A DNA stretch of 64,000 nucleotides, taken from positions 3,224,001-3,288,000 of the forward strand of contig NZ_LT670819.1 in assembly GCF_900129855.1 (NCBI RefSeq), read 5' to 3'. The notes below the pieces were generated by a model. The model saw only the letters and a list, made by a program, of their open reading frames with translations, ran no database searches and was not told the DNA's origin. Positions 16,738 to 25,597 of this stretch are shown here, in pieces. The DNA comes from Streptomyces sp. 3214.6. Lineage in GTDB: Bacteria > Actinomycetota > Actinomycetes > Streptomycetales > Streptomycetaceae. The translations under genes and the position numbers were made by a program. Position 1 is the stretch's first letter. Every line of letters begins with the position of its first letter.

Positions 16738-16954
16738 GGCCCCCCCCTCACATCGGCGGTCCCCAAGACCCCCTGCGCTCATACTCTCACCCAAAAAGCC
16801 AGATCACAGCTTGGAAACGCCCAACGCCCCATCCGCCAACCAGGGCGATCGCAAAGTCAGTTGTCCCTGGAATGACGCCGGTCAGCCGCATCCGAGGAGC
16901 CCGGCGGCCGCTCGAAAGAGCCTGACTCGGCGGTCCCGCGACTGCTTCCCCTGT

Positions 16955-18037
16955 TCATTCAGCGGGGTGCGGGGCCGTGCTGTGGCGGATGTGGAGGGCG
17001 ACGGGGACCAGGGTCAAGGGAGGGGCGGGGGGTGAGGGAGTGTCGATGTGGTTGAGGAGGGTGTGGAGGGAGATGGTGCCGATGTCCTTGAAGTCTGTGC
17101 GGATCGTTGTCAGCGGGGGCAGGAAGTGGGCCGCTTCCGGGATGTCGTCGTAGCCGACGACGCTGACGTCCTCCGGGACCCGGCGGCCCGCCTCGTGCAG
17201 AGCGCGTAGGACGCCCAGGGCCATCTGGTCGTTCGACACGAAGACCGCGGTGAGGGTCGCGTCCTTCGCCAGATTCCGGCCCAGGTCGTAGCCGGAGTCC
17301 GCGCTCCAGTCGCCGAAGAGGGGGGTGGGGATCTCGGCTCCGGCCGCCTGGAGGGTGGCGCGCCAGCTCTCCGCTCGGCGGTCCGCCGAGGTCCAGCCCG
17401 TCGGGCCCGCGAGATGGTGGACCGTGGGGTGACCGAGGGAGAGCAGGTGCTGCGTCGCCTTGCGGGCGCCGGTGCGGGCATCCGAGGTGACCATGGGGGT
17501 GCCGTCGCCGAGATCGTTGTCCATGACGACCAGGGGGGTGTCCAGATGGGCCTCGGCGAGGGCCCGGGCCACCCAGAGCTGGGGGGCGATCGCGATCACG
17601 CCGTCCGCGCCCTCCGCGGAGAGACGGTCCGCCGCGCGTACGACGGTGTCCTTGTCGGCGGTGTCCAGAGCGATCGAGCTCACCAGGTAACCCGCCTCCT
17701 GCGCCGCCGCGTTGATCGCGGTCAGGGTCGAGGCGGGGCCGTAGCGGGCCGCGTCGAAGGAGATCACGCCGAGCATGCGGGTGCGGCCGCTGGCCAGCGA
17801 GCGCGCGCTGCTGCTGGGGCGGTAGCCGAGGGTGCGCATGGCCGCCTGGACCGCCTCCCGGGTCTCCGCGCGGACGGCCGGGTTGTCGTTGAGCACCCGG
17901 GAGACCGTCTGCTTGGAGACACCGGCCAGTTTCGCGACGTCGTCCATCACAGGGCGGGCGCCGGCGAAGTTGCGTCGGCTGCGTCCCTTGGTCGCCTGGC
18001 CGTCGGTCGCCGGGCCGTCGTCGGCGGTTGGGGTCAT
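16955..18037 (-). CDS. LacI-family transcriptional repressor
   Basis: A 360-residue sugar-responsive repressor. The N-terminal HTH reads VMDDVAKLAGVSKQTVSRVLND (about residues 30-51), followed by the hinge RPSSSARSLASGRTRMLGVI and a periplasmic-binding-protein-like ligand domain ending VVGYDDIPEAAHFLPPLTTI. ATG at 18037 is chosen because GGAAGAAGAG precedes it; a GTG 66 bp upstream is open but has no RBS. It is the last gene of a leftward unit of transporter, GH35 beta-galactosidase and repressor, so its ligand is probably a galactoside. The palindrome at 21530-21545 is the likely operator. Confidence 0.9.
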   Translation of the reverse strand: MTPTADDGPATDGQATKGRSRRNFAGARPVMDDVAKLAGVSKQTVSRVLNDNPAVRAETREAVQAAMRTLGYRPSSSARSLASGRTRMLGVISFDAARYGPASTLTAINAAAQEAGYLVSSIALDTADKDTVVRAADRLSAEGADGVIAIAPQLWVARALAEAHLDTPLVVMDNDLGDGTPMVTSDARTGARKATQHLLSLGHPTVHHLAGPTGWTSADRRAESWRATLQAAGAEIPTPLFGDWSADSGYDLGRNLAKDATLTAVFVSNDQMALGVLRALHEAGRRVPEDVSVVGYDDIPEAAHFLPPLTTIRTDFKDIGTISLHTLLNHIDTPSPPAPPLTLVPVALHIRHSTAPHPAE

Positions 18038-18133
18038 GGCGGGGCTCTTCTTCCTTCCGGCCTGTCCTGGGCTGGGCTGAGCTGGGCTGGGCTGGTCAGC
18101 CACAGGATAGGCCGAGGGGAGAGGGGGTGGTCG

Positions 18134-20002
18134 TCAGTGCTGCTTCGGGCCGAGGTCGGGGGTGTCGGTGAGGTGGGCCTCGGGGGTGGTGGTGCCGTGG
18201 AGCTCGAGGAGGACCAGGTCGTTGGCTCCGGGGCGGAGGACGGGGGCGGGGACGTAGAGGGTGCGCTGGGGGCCGCGGTTCCAGTAGCGGCCGAGGTGGA
18301 AGCCGTTGATCCAGGCCTGGCCCTTGGTCCAGCCGGGGAGCGAGAGGAAGGTGTCGGCCGGGGTTTTCACCTCGAACGTGCCGTGGTGGAAGGCGGGTTG
18401 GGCTGCTGCCGCAGCCGCAGCCGCTGCCTCGGCCGCGGCCGTCGTCGTCGTTGGAGTGGCGGTTGTGATGGTGGGGGGTTGTGTGAGGGGTAGGGGGTGG
18501 CAGTCCCAGTTCTGGAGGGGGGTGCCTGCGTAGGTGACCGGGCCCAGCAGGCCCTTGGGGGTGCCTATGCGGGGGCCGTAGTTGACCCGGCCCATGTTCT
18601 CCACGAGGACGTCGAGGACGGCCCCGGGGCGGGGGACATGGACGGGGAGCGTCTCGTCGTAGCGCTCGCGTTCCAGGACGCCTACGGGGGCGCCGTCCAG
18701 GAAGACCTGGGCTCGGTCGCCCACTCCCCCGGTGAAGTGGAGGAGGCCGGCGCCCTCGTCCGGGACGGTGGTGCGGTACAGGACGTATCCGGCTCGCTGT
18801 CCCAGGTCGTCGGCGGTGAGGGGGTCGGTGGACCGTACGGGGGGCGTGAGATGTGAGAGAAGGGGGGTCCTGTTCGTCAACTGGACTGTGGTGAGCGGGA
18901 GTTTGGGGGCGGGGGCCGGTACCGGCTCGGCGGGGAGTTTCGTGTGGCGGGCGAGCACCTCGCGGAAGGCGTGGTACTTCGGGCCCGGGTCGCCGCTTTC
19001 GGTGAGCGGAGCGTCGTAGTCGTAGGAGGTGACGGTGGGGGCGTAGGCGTGGTGGTGGTTGGCGCCGTTGGTGTAACCGAAGTTGGTGCCGCCGTGGAAC
19101 ATGTAAATGTTGACGGAGGCGCCTGCGGTGAGGAGTCGGTCCAGGTCGGCGGCGGCCTGGTCGGCGTCCCGGCCGTGGTGCGGGCCGCCCCAGTGGTCGA
19201 ACCAGCCGATCCAGAACTCCGCGCACATGAGGGGGCCTTGGGGCTGTGCCTCGCGGAGACGGGCCAGGGACTCGTCCACGCGGCTGCCGAAGGTGCCGGT
19301 GGCCAGGACGCCGGGGAGCGTGCCGTTCTTGAGGTGGTCGCCGTCGGTCTGGTCGCAGGTGAAGAGGAGTTCCTCGATGCCGCGGGAGCGGAAGGCCTGC
19401 TCGATGTGCTTGAGGTAGGCGGGGTCGTCACCGTAGGCGCCATACTCGTTCTCCACCTGTACGGCGATGACGGGGCCGCCGGATGCCGCCATGTACGGCA
19501 GGAGTGGGGGGAGGAGGAGGTCGAGGTAGCGGTCGATCACGGCGGTGAAGCGGGGGTCGCTGGTGCGCAGGCGGATGCCTGGGTCGGGGGTTGGGGTGGT
19601 GTCGGTGGCGGGGGTGGTGTCGGGGGTGGGGGTGGGGGTGGTGTCGGGGGTGGGGGTGGGGGTGGGGGTGGTGGTGAGCCAGTGGGGGAGGCCGCCGCCG
19701 TCCCACTCGGCGCAGATGAAGGGGCCTGGGCGGAGGAGGACGTGCAGGCCCTCTGCGGCGGCCAGGCGGAGGAAGCGGGGGAGGTCGAGGATGCCGTCCA
19801 GGGCCAGGGTGTCGGGGTCTGGCTGGTGGAGGTTCCAGGGGATGTAGGTCTCGACCGTGTTCAGGCCCATGAGGCGGGCCTTGTGGAGTCGGTCGGCCCA
19901 CTGGTCGGGGTGTACGCGGAAGTAGTGCAGGGCGCCGGAGAGGATGCGGAACGGTTCGCCGTGGAGGAGGAAGCCGTCGGATGTGGTGGTGAGGACGGGC
20001 AT
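18134..20002 (-). CDS. GH35 beta-galactosidase with a Thr-Pro repeat inserted in the catalytic domain
   Basis: Cleaves terminal beta-galactose residues. The 622-residue protein has the GH35 pattern: SGALHYFRVHPDQWADRL, NTVETYIPWNLHQP, LRPGPFICAEWDGGGLP, the acid/base Glu in VQVENEYGAYG, the nucleophile Glu in CAEFWIGWFDHWGG, and MFHGGTNFGYTNG. C-terminal jelly-roll domains end GRYWNRGPQRTLYVPAPVL. No signal peptide is seen, so it is probably cytosolic and works with the upstream sugar transporter. Two oddities stand out: about 30 residues of TP/TPD repeats after GLPHWL (near residue 109), and a poly-Ala run near residue 528. Both are encoded by slippage-prone DNA. Confidence 0.9.
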   Translation of the reverse strand: MPVLTTTSDGFLLHGEPFRILSGALHYFRVHPDQWADRLHKARLMGLNTVETYIPWNLHQPDPDTLALDGILDLPRFLRLAAAEGLHVLLRPGPFICAEWDGGGLPHWLTTTPTPTPTPDTTPTPTPDTTPATDTTPTPDPGIRLRTSDPRFTAVIDRYLDLLLPPLLPYMAASGGPVIAVQVENEYGAYGDDPAYLKHIEQAFRSRGIEELLFTCDQTDGDHLKNGTLPGVLATGTFGSRVDESLARLREAQPQGPLMCAEFWIGWFDHWGGPHHGRDADQAAADLDRLLTAGASVNIYMFHGGTNFGYTNGANHHHAYAPTVTSYDYDAPLTESGDPGPKYHAFREVLARHTKLPAEPVPAPAPKLPLTTVQLTNRTPLLSHLTPPVRSTDPLTADDLGQRAGYVLYRTTVPDEGAGLLHFTGGVGDRAQVFLDGAPVGVLERERYDETLPVHVPRPGAVLDVLVENMGRVNYGPRIGTPKGLLGPVTYAGTPLQNWDCHPLPLTQPPTITTATPTTTTAAAEAAAAAAAAAQPAFHHGTFEVKTPADTFLSLPGWTKGQAWINGFHLGRYWNRGPQRTLYVPAPVLRPGANDLVLLELHGTTTPEAHLTDTPDLGPKQH

Positions 20003-20087
20003 GCGGGTCCCTTCGGTCGGGGCGAGCGAGGTGGGGTGCGGGTGCAGGTGCGGGTGGGGGTGGGCGCCGGCGCGGTGGGTGGGGTCG

Positions 20088-20200
20088 GGGTCGTGGCGGT
20101 GCGGCGAGCCCGTCGCGTGTTGGGCGTACTGCTGCCTGTTGAGACGGTGGGGTTGGCTGTGACGGGCTGAGCGACGGGCTGCGCCGCACCGCCACGACCC
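20088..20200. repeat. very long interrupted hairpin in the transporter-galactosidase gap
   Basis: Bases 20088-20116 are the reverse complement of 20171-20200 except for one unpaired base at 20181. This makes 29 base pairs (19 + 10) around a 54-nt loop. It lies in the 267-bp gap between two co-directional leftward genes, about 85 bp before the galactosidase start. It may act as an intra-operon terminator, attenuator or mRNA stability element. Confidence 0.8.
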
Positions 20201-20269
20201 GCTCCCGGCCGTCGGCGGCCGCGGGTGCGTCGGGATTCCCTCTCCGCCGCCGCCGAGACTGCTGGGTGC

Positions 20270-21466
20270 TCAGTGGGGTGTTTTGCTTGTTGCTCTGATC
20301 AGCCAGAGGGTGGCTGCCAGGCAGGCGGCCGAGACCGTGGCCAGGAGGATGGGGATGGTTCTCACGCCGGACCACTCGATGGCCTTGCCCAGTGCTGGGC
20401 CCGCCGTGACGCCGCCCAGCATGGACGCGGCGATCACCAGGGCGCCGGCGCGGCGGGCGTGCGGGGCGGTCCGGTTGAGCCAGGGCAGGCCGGTGGGAAA
20501 GATCGGGGCGATGAAGAGGCCTACGCCGGCGTAGGCGTAGGGGGCCAGGTTCGGTACGGCGGCCAGGAGGAGGCAGGCGGTCATGCCGGCGCAGGAGACG
20601 GTGATGATGGCCTGCGGGGAGAAGCGGAGGGCGATCGGGGCGACCAGGAAGCGGCCGACGGTCATCATCAGCCAGTAGACGCTGGTGGCGGTGGCGGCCG
20701 TGCCCGCGGCGTAACCGACGGTCTCCAGGTGGGTGGGTTCCCAGCCGCCGACGCCTGCCTCGATGCCCACGTGCAGGACGTAGAGGGTGACGAAGACCGC
20801 GAGGACGGTGGTGAGGCTGCGGCGGACGGGGGTGGGGTGGGCGTCGCGGGGTGGGGGGTTGGGGGTGTGGTCGCGTACGCCTCTCAGGCAGAGGAGGAGG
20901 GGGAGGTTGGCGAGGGCGAAGGCCAGGAAGAGGCTGGGGTAGTACTCGGCGCCGACCGCGCCGATCAGGGCCGGGCCGAGGATCGCGCCGATGCCGAAGT
21001 GGGCGTTGAGGATGTTGAGCATCGCGGTGGAACGATGGCCGAAGCCGATGGAGAAGAGCTGGTTGAGGCCGTAGTCGATGCCGCCGAAGCCGAGGCCCGC
21101 GAGGAGGGCCGCGGTGAGGGCGAGGGGCCAGTTCGGCGCGAGCGCGAAGCCTGCAGCGCCGGCTGCCATCAGCAGGAACGAGGTGGCGAGGATCCGTCGG
21201 TTGCTCGTACGGCCGTAGCGGCGGTCGAAGAGGAGGACGCCGGCTACTCCGCCCACGAAATGGGCGCTCAGGCCGAGGCCTGCTGCGGAGGGTGAGAGGC
21301 CGAACTCCTGGCGCAGGGCTGGGATCGCCGGGCCGTAGAGGGCCTGGAGTGCGCCGATGAGTACGAAGCCGGCGCAGGAGGCGGCTACGGCGGGGGTGGT
21401 GAAGACGGGGATGGTGTCGGGTGGGGTCGCCGCGGGGGCGCGCTGTGCCGTGGGGTGGTCGCTCAC
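20270..21466 (-). CDS. MFS transporter, probable sugar permease
   Basis: A 398-residue major facilitator with about 12 hydrophobic segments (SCAGFVLIGALQALYGPAI, WPLALTAALLAGLGFGGIDYGLN, YPSLFLAFALANLPLLLCL and more). The MFS loop motif between helices 2 and 3 is present as FDRRYGRTSNRRIL. The GIDYGLNQLFSIGFGHRST and NAHFGIGAILGP segments resemble the FucP-like sugar/H+ symporter branch. GTG at 21466 has GGAG five bases upstream. The genes for GH35 beta-galactosidase and a LacI repressor follow in the same direction, so a galactoside is the expected cargo. Confidence 0.85.
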   Translation of the reverse strand: MSDHPTAQRAPAATPPDTIPVFTTPAVAASCAGFVLIGALQALYGPAIPALRQEFGLSPSAAGLGLSAHFVGGVAGVLLFDRRYGRTSNRRILATSFLLMAAGAAGFALAPNWPLALTAALLAGLGFGGIDYGLNQLFSIGFGHRSTAMLNILNAHFGIGAILGPALIGAVGAEYYPSLFLAFALANLPLLLCLRGVRDHTPNPPPRDAHPTPVRRSLTTVLAVFVTLYVLHVGIEAGVGGWEPTHLETVGYAAGTAATATSVYWLMMTVGRFLVAPIALRFSPQAIITVSCAGMTACLLLAAVPNLAPYAYAGVGLFIAPIFPTGLPWLNRTAPHARRAGALVIAASMLGGVTAGPALGKAIEWSGVRTIPILLATVSAACLAATLWLIRATSKTPH

Positions 21467-21529
21467 GCGAACTCCAGAAGCGGACGGCCCACTGCGGTGT
21501 GGGGTGGTGTGATGATCCGACGAACATCG

Positions 21530-21557
21530 ATGTTACCGGTAACATTGGAGGCGTCAA
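21530..21557 (-). promoter_or_regulatory. promoter with palindromic LacI-type operator for the transporter-galactosidase unit
   Basis: ATGTTACCGGTAACAT (21530-21545) is a perfect 16-bp palindrome with the central CG of LacI-family operators. On the leftward strand TTGACG (21557-21552) is a strong -35, and TAACAT, 16 bp on, lies within the palindrome as -10. The operator therefore covers the spacer and -10, ideal for repression. The start codon is about 64 bp downstream. Confidence 0.75.
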
Positions 21558-21701
21558 GATATTCGGCGGACTTGCCGTTCAGGGCGGGAGCGTCGCCAGG
21601 AGGCGCGGGAGTAATTCCGGTCGGGCTCGGGGACTTTGGGGTCGGCATGCGATCGTCGCTCGTGCCGGGGCGTTGTCAGTGGCGGGTGCCAGCATGGGGG
21701 C

Positions 21702-23618
21702 ATGGTCGAAACGGGTGAGTTCGAGTGGCGTGACTTTCTGGTGCGGTGGAGTGGGGAGTGGGCGGATGCGGGGGAGGATGAGCAGTCGCTCGGGGAGCGG
21801 GACTCGGTGCCTCGGCGGGAGCGATGGCTGGGGTTCGAGGGGGCCGACGAAGCGCTGATCGTCGCGGCGGAGGAGCGGCTCGGGTGCCGGCTGCCGCCGT
21901 CGTACCGGGCGTTTCTGGAGGTGAGCGACGGGTGGCGGCACGCCGGCGGGTTTGTTTACGTGCTCGCCGGGACCGAACAGGTGCGCTGGCACGAGGACTC
22001 CTCGGGGCTCGGTCAGGAGTTCCGGGACATGCTGGACGAGAACTCCACTCCGGAGGAGGTGCTGCAGGCGGGGGTCTGGGAGCGGGGTCTGCAGCTGCAG
22101 GTGGAGTCCGACGCGATGTACGTGCTGATGGATCCCGGGGACACGGACGAGGCGGGTGAGTGGGCCGTCCACGTCTGGGCCGGCTGGCGAGCGGCTCCGC
22201 CCGAACGGTACGGCTCCTTCCGGGAGTTCATGACGGCGATGCACCGGGAGTTCCACAGTCTGCAGGCGCACCGGCTGGGTGCGGCGTTCGTCAACGACAC
22301 GACCCGGGCGCTGGACGCCGCAGTCGAGGAGGCGCGGCTGGACGCCTTGCGCGGGCGGTACAAGCGGGCGGAAGCGGTGCTGGAGAAGGCTGTGGCCTAC
22401 GGCAGACCGCGGGCCCATGGACTGTACGACCAGATCCGGCGGCTGTCGGGACACAGTTACGGGGTCGGCTTCTGGCCGCTCCCCATGGATCCGGTGTACG
22501 CGCCCGAGTTCCTGCCCGTACTCGCCGCCGAACACGTGCGCGACGGGAGGGACGACCGCGCCTGGCGCATGCGGCTGTCGGGTGCGGACGACACCGTGCG
22601 GGAACTGGCCGACGCCGTGCTGCGGGAGGTGCGGGAGAGGACGTATCTGTACACCCCCGACGGGGAGTTCGGGCGCGCCCTCGACGAGGCTCGGGAGCAG
22701 GCGCGTTGGGGGCTCACGGACGAGGCGTGGCGCATCGTGCGGAAGGCTCTGCCGCAGTGGCGGCCGCGAGGGCCCGAGCAGCTCGCGCCGATCGGGCTCC
22801 TCGCCGATCCGTTCCTGGGGCCGGTGTGCGATGTCCGTGAGCGGGGGCGGGAGTTGCTGGCCACTCCGCGTGCCGGGGAGACGGGGGACGCGCCTGTGCC
22901 GGCGGGCGACATCGATCCGCCCGGGCTGGCGTGGCTGGCCGAGGCGGATGGGGGCGGGGGTGGCATGCAGGAGGGGTATCGGTTCCTGCTCGTGGAAGGG
23001 GTGCGGCCGGACGAGTTGCCTGAGCTGGTGGGGGCGGAGGGTGCTCGTGAACTGCGGGGGCCGGAGAGCCGGTTCGAGGCGGTCTTCGGGGCGCATCGGC
23101 GGCGTGGCCAGGACTCGGCACCCTGGGAGGACCGGGCGATCACCGCGGTGGGCCTGGCCGGGGCCGACTGGAGTTTCGCCTTCGATGGTCAGCCGCCTTT
23201 GTTCAACGGTCAGCGGTTCGTTTCGCCGGCGGTCGTCGCCTCCCGTGGCGGACGGGAGGGGGGTCGGGCGCTGGTGGTGTGGAAGTCGCCGGGGGCTTCG
23301 CTCCGGCGGCCGGACGTCTTTCATCTGTCCCTCGCGCAGGACGGCGAGGAGCGGTACTCGTTCACCGTCCGGGGGGACGAGGTGGCGGAACGGCATGGGG
23401 ACATACCCGACTCGCTCGATCCCGACCGCTGGTTCGGCGGCGGCACGGGTGAAGGGGGGCTTCTGGACGCCGTCGCGGGCGAGTTCGGGGTGCGGCTGCC
23501 TCGGTTCGCGCTGGCCCGGGGGCCTGCGTACACGCTCACCACCCTGTCGTGGACGCGGCCCGCCGAGCCCGGCGAGGCGATCCTCGTCATGCGCCGGACG
23601 CGGCCCGGGGCCGAGTAG
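21702..23618 (+). CDS. SMI1/KNR4 (SUKH) domain protein
   Basis: A 638-residue cytosolic protein. The SUKH-1 domain is at about residues 45-160: LIVAAEERLGCRLPPSYRAFLEVSDGWRHAGG, with a later FREFMTAMHREF. The remaining 450 residues have an alpha-helical middle (ALDAAVEEARLDALRGRYKRAEAVLEKA) and a C-terminal part I cannot assign. SUKH proteins often act as immunity partners of toxins, but no toxin gene is adjacent. Long Streptomyces SUKH proteins are common and mostly uncharacterised. ATG at 21702 has only a short G-run upstream as RBS, so the start is less certain than the frame. Confidence 0.7.
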   Translation: MVETGEFEWRDFLVRWSGEWADAGEDEQSLGERDSVPRRERWLGFEGADEALIVAAEERLGCRLPPSYRAFLEVSDGWRHAGGFVYVLAGTEQVRWHEDSSGLGQEFRDMLDENSTPEEVLQAGVWERGLQLQVESDAMYVLMDPGDTDEAGEWAVHVWAGWRAAPPERYGSFREFMTAMHREFHSLQAHRLGAAFVNDTTRALDAAVEEARLDALRGRYKRAEAVLEKAVAYGRPRAHGLYDQIRRLSGHSYGVGFWPLPMDPVYAPEFLPVLAAEHVRDGRDDRAWRMRLSGADDTVRELADAVLREVRERTYLYTPDGEFGRALDEAREQARWGLTDEAWRIVRKALPQWRPRGPEQLAPIGLLADPFLGPVCDVRERGRELLATPRAGETGDAPVPAGDIDPPGLAWLAEADGGGGGMQEGYRFLLVEGVRPDELPELVGAEGARELRGPESRFEAVFGAHRRRGQDSAPWEDRAITAVGLAGADWSFAFDGQPPLFNGQRFVSPAVVASRGGREGGRALVVWKSPGASLRRPDVFHLSLAQDGEERYSFTVRGDEVAERHGDIPDSLDPDRWFGGGTGEGGLLDAVAGEFGVRLPRFALARGPAYTLTTLSWTRPAEPGEAILVMRRTRPGAE

Positions 23619-23709
23619 CGGCGAAAGCACGCGCGGGTGGTGTCGGCTCGGGCACGGGTTGGTTGCGACAAGGGCTTTTCGGCGCAGGGGGGTTGGGGGA
23701 CGGGACAGC

Positions 23710-25113
23710 ATGCGGCGCATGGGGAGAGACCGGTACGTCGACTTTCTGCGGGCCTGGGCGATTCTGCTCGTGGTGTTCGGGCACTGGGTGATCACCGGGC
23801 TGGTCCGGCATCCGGACGGTGAGATTGGCGCGCCGGAGTTGCTGGCGACGGTGCCCTGGACGCAGTGGCTGACCCTGGGCTTTCAGATCATGCCGTTGTT
23901 CTTCCTGGCGGGCGGGTATGCGGCCGGCGGGTCCTGGTCTCGGGCGCGGGCCGGTGGGGCGTCCGTCGCGGGGTGGGTGGGGCAGCGGGCCGTACGGCTG
24001 CTGTTGCCCACGGCCATGTACAGCGGGCTCGTGCTGCTCGCCGTCGGGGTGTGCGCCGGTCTCGGCGTGGATCCCGGCACCCTCGCGCTGGTGGGGTGGG
24101 CGTTGGCCATGCAGTTCTGGTTCCTGCCGGTGTATCTGCTGCTCAGCGCCCTGACGCCGCTGATGTACGCCCTTCACGAGCGGTGGGGGGTTCGGGTGCC
24201 GGTGGGGACGGGGGTCGTCGCGCTCGGGATCAGTGTGCTTGTCGCGGCCGCCGGGTCGTCGTCCCGTACGGGAGGCGTGGAGGCAGTGGGTGCGCTCAAC
24301 TACCTGCTGGTGTGGGGGGCGGTGTATCAGCTTGGGTTCTGCTGGCGGGACGGGGTGTGGGGCGGCGGGACGCGGACGCCGACCCGGAAGCGGACGCGTA
24401 CTGTGGCGGTCGCCATGGCGGTGGGGGGTGGGGTCGGGTTCGCCGCGCTGGTCGGGCCTGGGCCGTTTCCTGTCAGTCTGATCCTGGTGACCGGGCAGGA
24501 GCTGAGCAACACCAATCCGCCGTCGGCCGCCATGCTGGCGTGGGCCGTGGCTCAGGTCGGGGTCGCGCTGGCGGTTGCGCCCGTGGCGCGGCGGGTGTTG
24601 GAGCGGGCTCGGGTGGCGCGGGCGGTGCGGGTGGTGGGGGCCGGCAGCATGGCCCTCTACCTGTGGCACATGGTGCCCGTGCTGATCGTCGCCGCCGCCT
24701 TCTATCTGACCGGCCTCGCTCCCCAACCCGGTTACGGGTCGGTCGGCTGGTGGGCGCTGCGAGTGCCGTGGGTGGCGGTCCTGGGCGTCGTGCTGGTGGG
24801 GGTGCTGCTGGCTTTGCGGCCGCTGGAGCGGGGGGTGGCTGCCGTGGGCGTCCGGGTGCTGCCCGACGCGGGGCTCCGAGGGGCGGCGGCCTGGCGGATG
24901 TGGGGCGGGCTCGGCGTGAGCGTCTGGTCGCTGACCTATTTCGCCGGGCACGGGTTCGCTTATGGCGGCGGGTTTCCCGTCTGGGCAGCCGTGGGGCTGG
25001 GGGTGGGCACGGGCTTGGTGCTCGTGGGGCCGTCCCGACGGGGCGGAAAGGCGACGAATCCGACGACGGGGGTCCGGCGGGCGCAGGAGTTCGTGGCGAG
25101 AGCGCGGCTTTGA
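23710..25113 (+). CDS. acyltransferase family 3 membrane protein
   Basis: A 467-residue integral membrane acyltransferase (Acyl_transf_3). It starts MRRMGRDRYVDFLRAWAILLVVFGHW, containing the conserved R-x10-H pattern of the first helix. About ten further hydrophobic helices follow, including AMQFWFLPVYLLLSALTPLM and ALYLWHMVPVLIVAAAFYL, whose xxLWHxP signature is typical. The family O-acylates sugars, lipids or natural products at the membrane; the substrate is unknown here. The start at 23710 is one of two nearby ATGs; the much longer open frame upstream is a shadow of the SUKH gene. A transposon-gene remnant begins at its last codon. Confidence 0.82.
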   Translation: MRRMGRDRYVDFLRAWAILLVVFGHWVITGLVRHPDGEIGAPELLATVPWTQWLTLGFQIMPLFFLAGGYAAGGSWSRARAGGASVAGWVGQRAVRLLLPTAMYSGLVLLAVGVCAGLGVDPGTLALVGWALAMQFWFLPVYLLLSALTPLMYALHERWGVRVPVGTGVVALGISVLVAAAGSSSRTGGVEAVGALNYLLVWGAVYQLGFCWRDGVWGGGTRTPTRKRTRTVAVAMAVGGGVGFAALVGPGPFPVSLILVTGQELSNTNPPSAAMLAWAVAQVGVALAVAPVARRVLERARVARAVRVVGAGSMALYLWHMVPVLIVAAAFYLTGLAPQPGYGSVGWWALRVPWVAVLGVVLVGVLLALRPLERGVAAVGVRVLPDAGLRGAAAWRMWGGLGVSVWSLTYFAGHGFAYGGGFPVWAAVGLGVGTGLVLVGPSRRGGKATNPTTGVRRAQEFVARARL

Positions 25114-25502
25114 GAAAGGCTGCCTTTCTCTACCGACACCGCGACCTGCTGCAGCACCTCCACACCGCAGCCACGACACCGCTGTCCACCGAAGGGCAGG
25201 CCCAGGTCAGCAGGGCCTCCCTGCAAGCCGACCTGGCGAACGCCCTGGAGCGCAACACCCGGCTCACCGCCCGCGTCCGGCAACTGGAGAACCGGCTCTC
25301 CCAACAGCTCGGGGAACAGGCCTGGCGCGACTCCGGCCTCGGAGCGCCTACCGACATCGACCACCTCCAGCGGCAGATCACCACTCTCGAACAGCGGGTG
25401 GTGGAGCTCCAAGGTCAACTCGAAGATCGCGCCGAGGAACTGCAGGCCGCGCGTGCCGCCAACCGAGAGCTGACCCGATCCCTCAACCAGACCCACCGCT
25501 GA
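25113..25502 (+). pseudogene. 5'-truncated DUF6262-like (transposon accessory, TnpC-like) gene remnant
   Basis: An open stretch of 130 codons ending at 25502 has no credible start codon or RBS and begins at the stop of the acyltransferase gene. It reads RKAAFLYRHRDLLQHLHTAA, then a coiled coil (LQADLANALERNTRLTARVRQLENRL and a second one near the C-terminus). This matches the middle and end of DUF6262-like proteins encoded beside actinobacterial tyrosine-recombinase transposases; the N-terminal helix-turn-helix part is missing. It marks an old mobile-element insertion or deletion just before the Ku gene. Family assignment is from memory of the motif. Confidence 0.5.
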
Positions 25503-25597
25503 CTGCGCCTCTTCCGCAGAACCGCCCGGACAGCGCATGCCGGGATGCGATCAGCGGCCAGGGGAGGTGCCATGGGAAAACAGGAGGTGGGAAAGCC

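Noticed and set aside
18944..20170. A 408-codon plus-strand frame opposite the galactosidase
   Set aside because: Gly/Val-rich shadow of the GH35 gene without any recognisable motif.
22279..25113. A 944-codon version of the acyltransferase starting inside the SUKH gene
   Set aside because: The first 477 codons are an out-of-frame shadow of the SUKH gene; the acyltransferase family start is at 23710.
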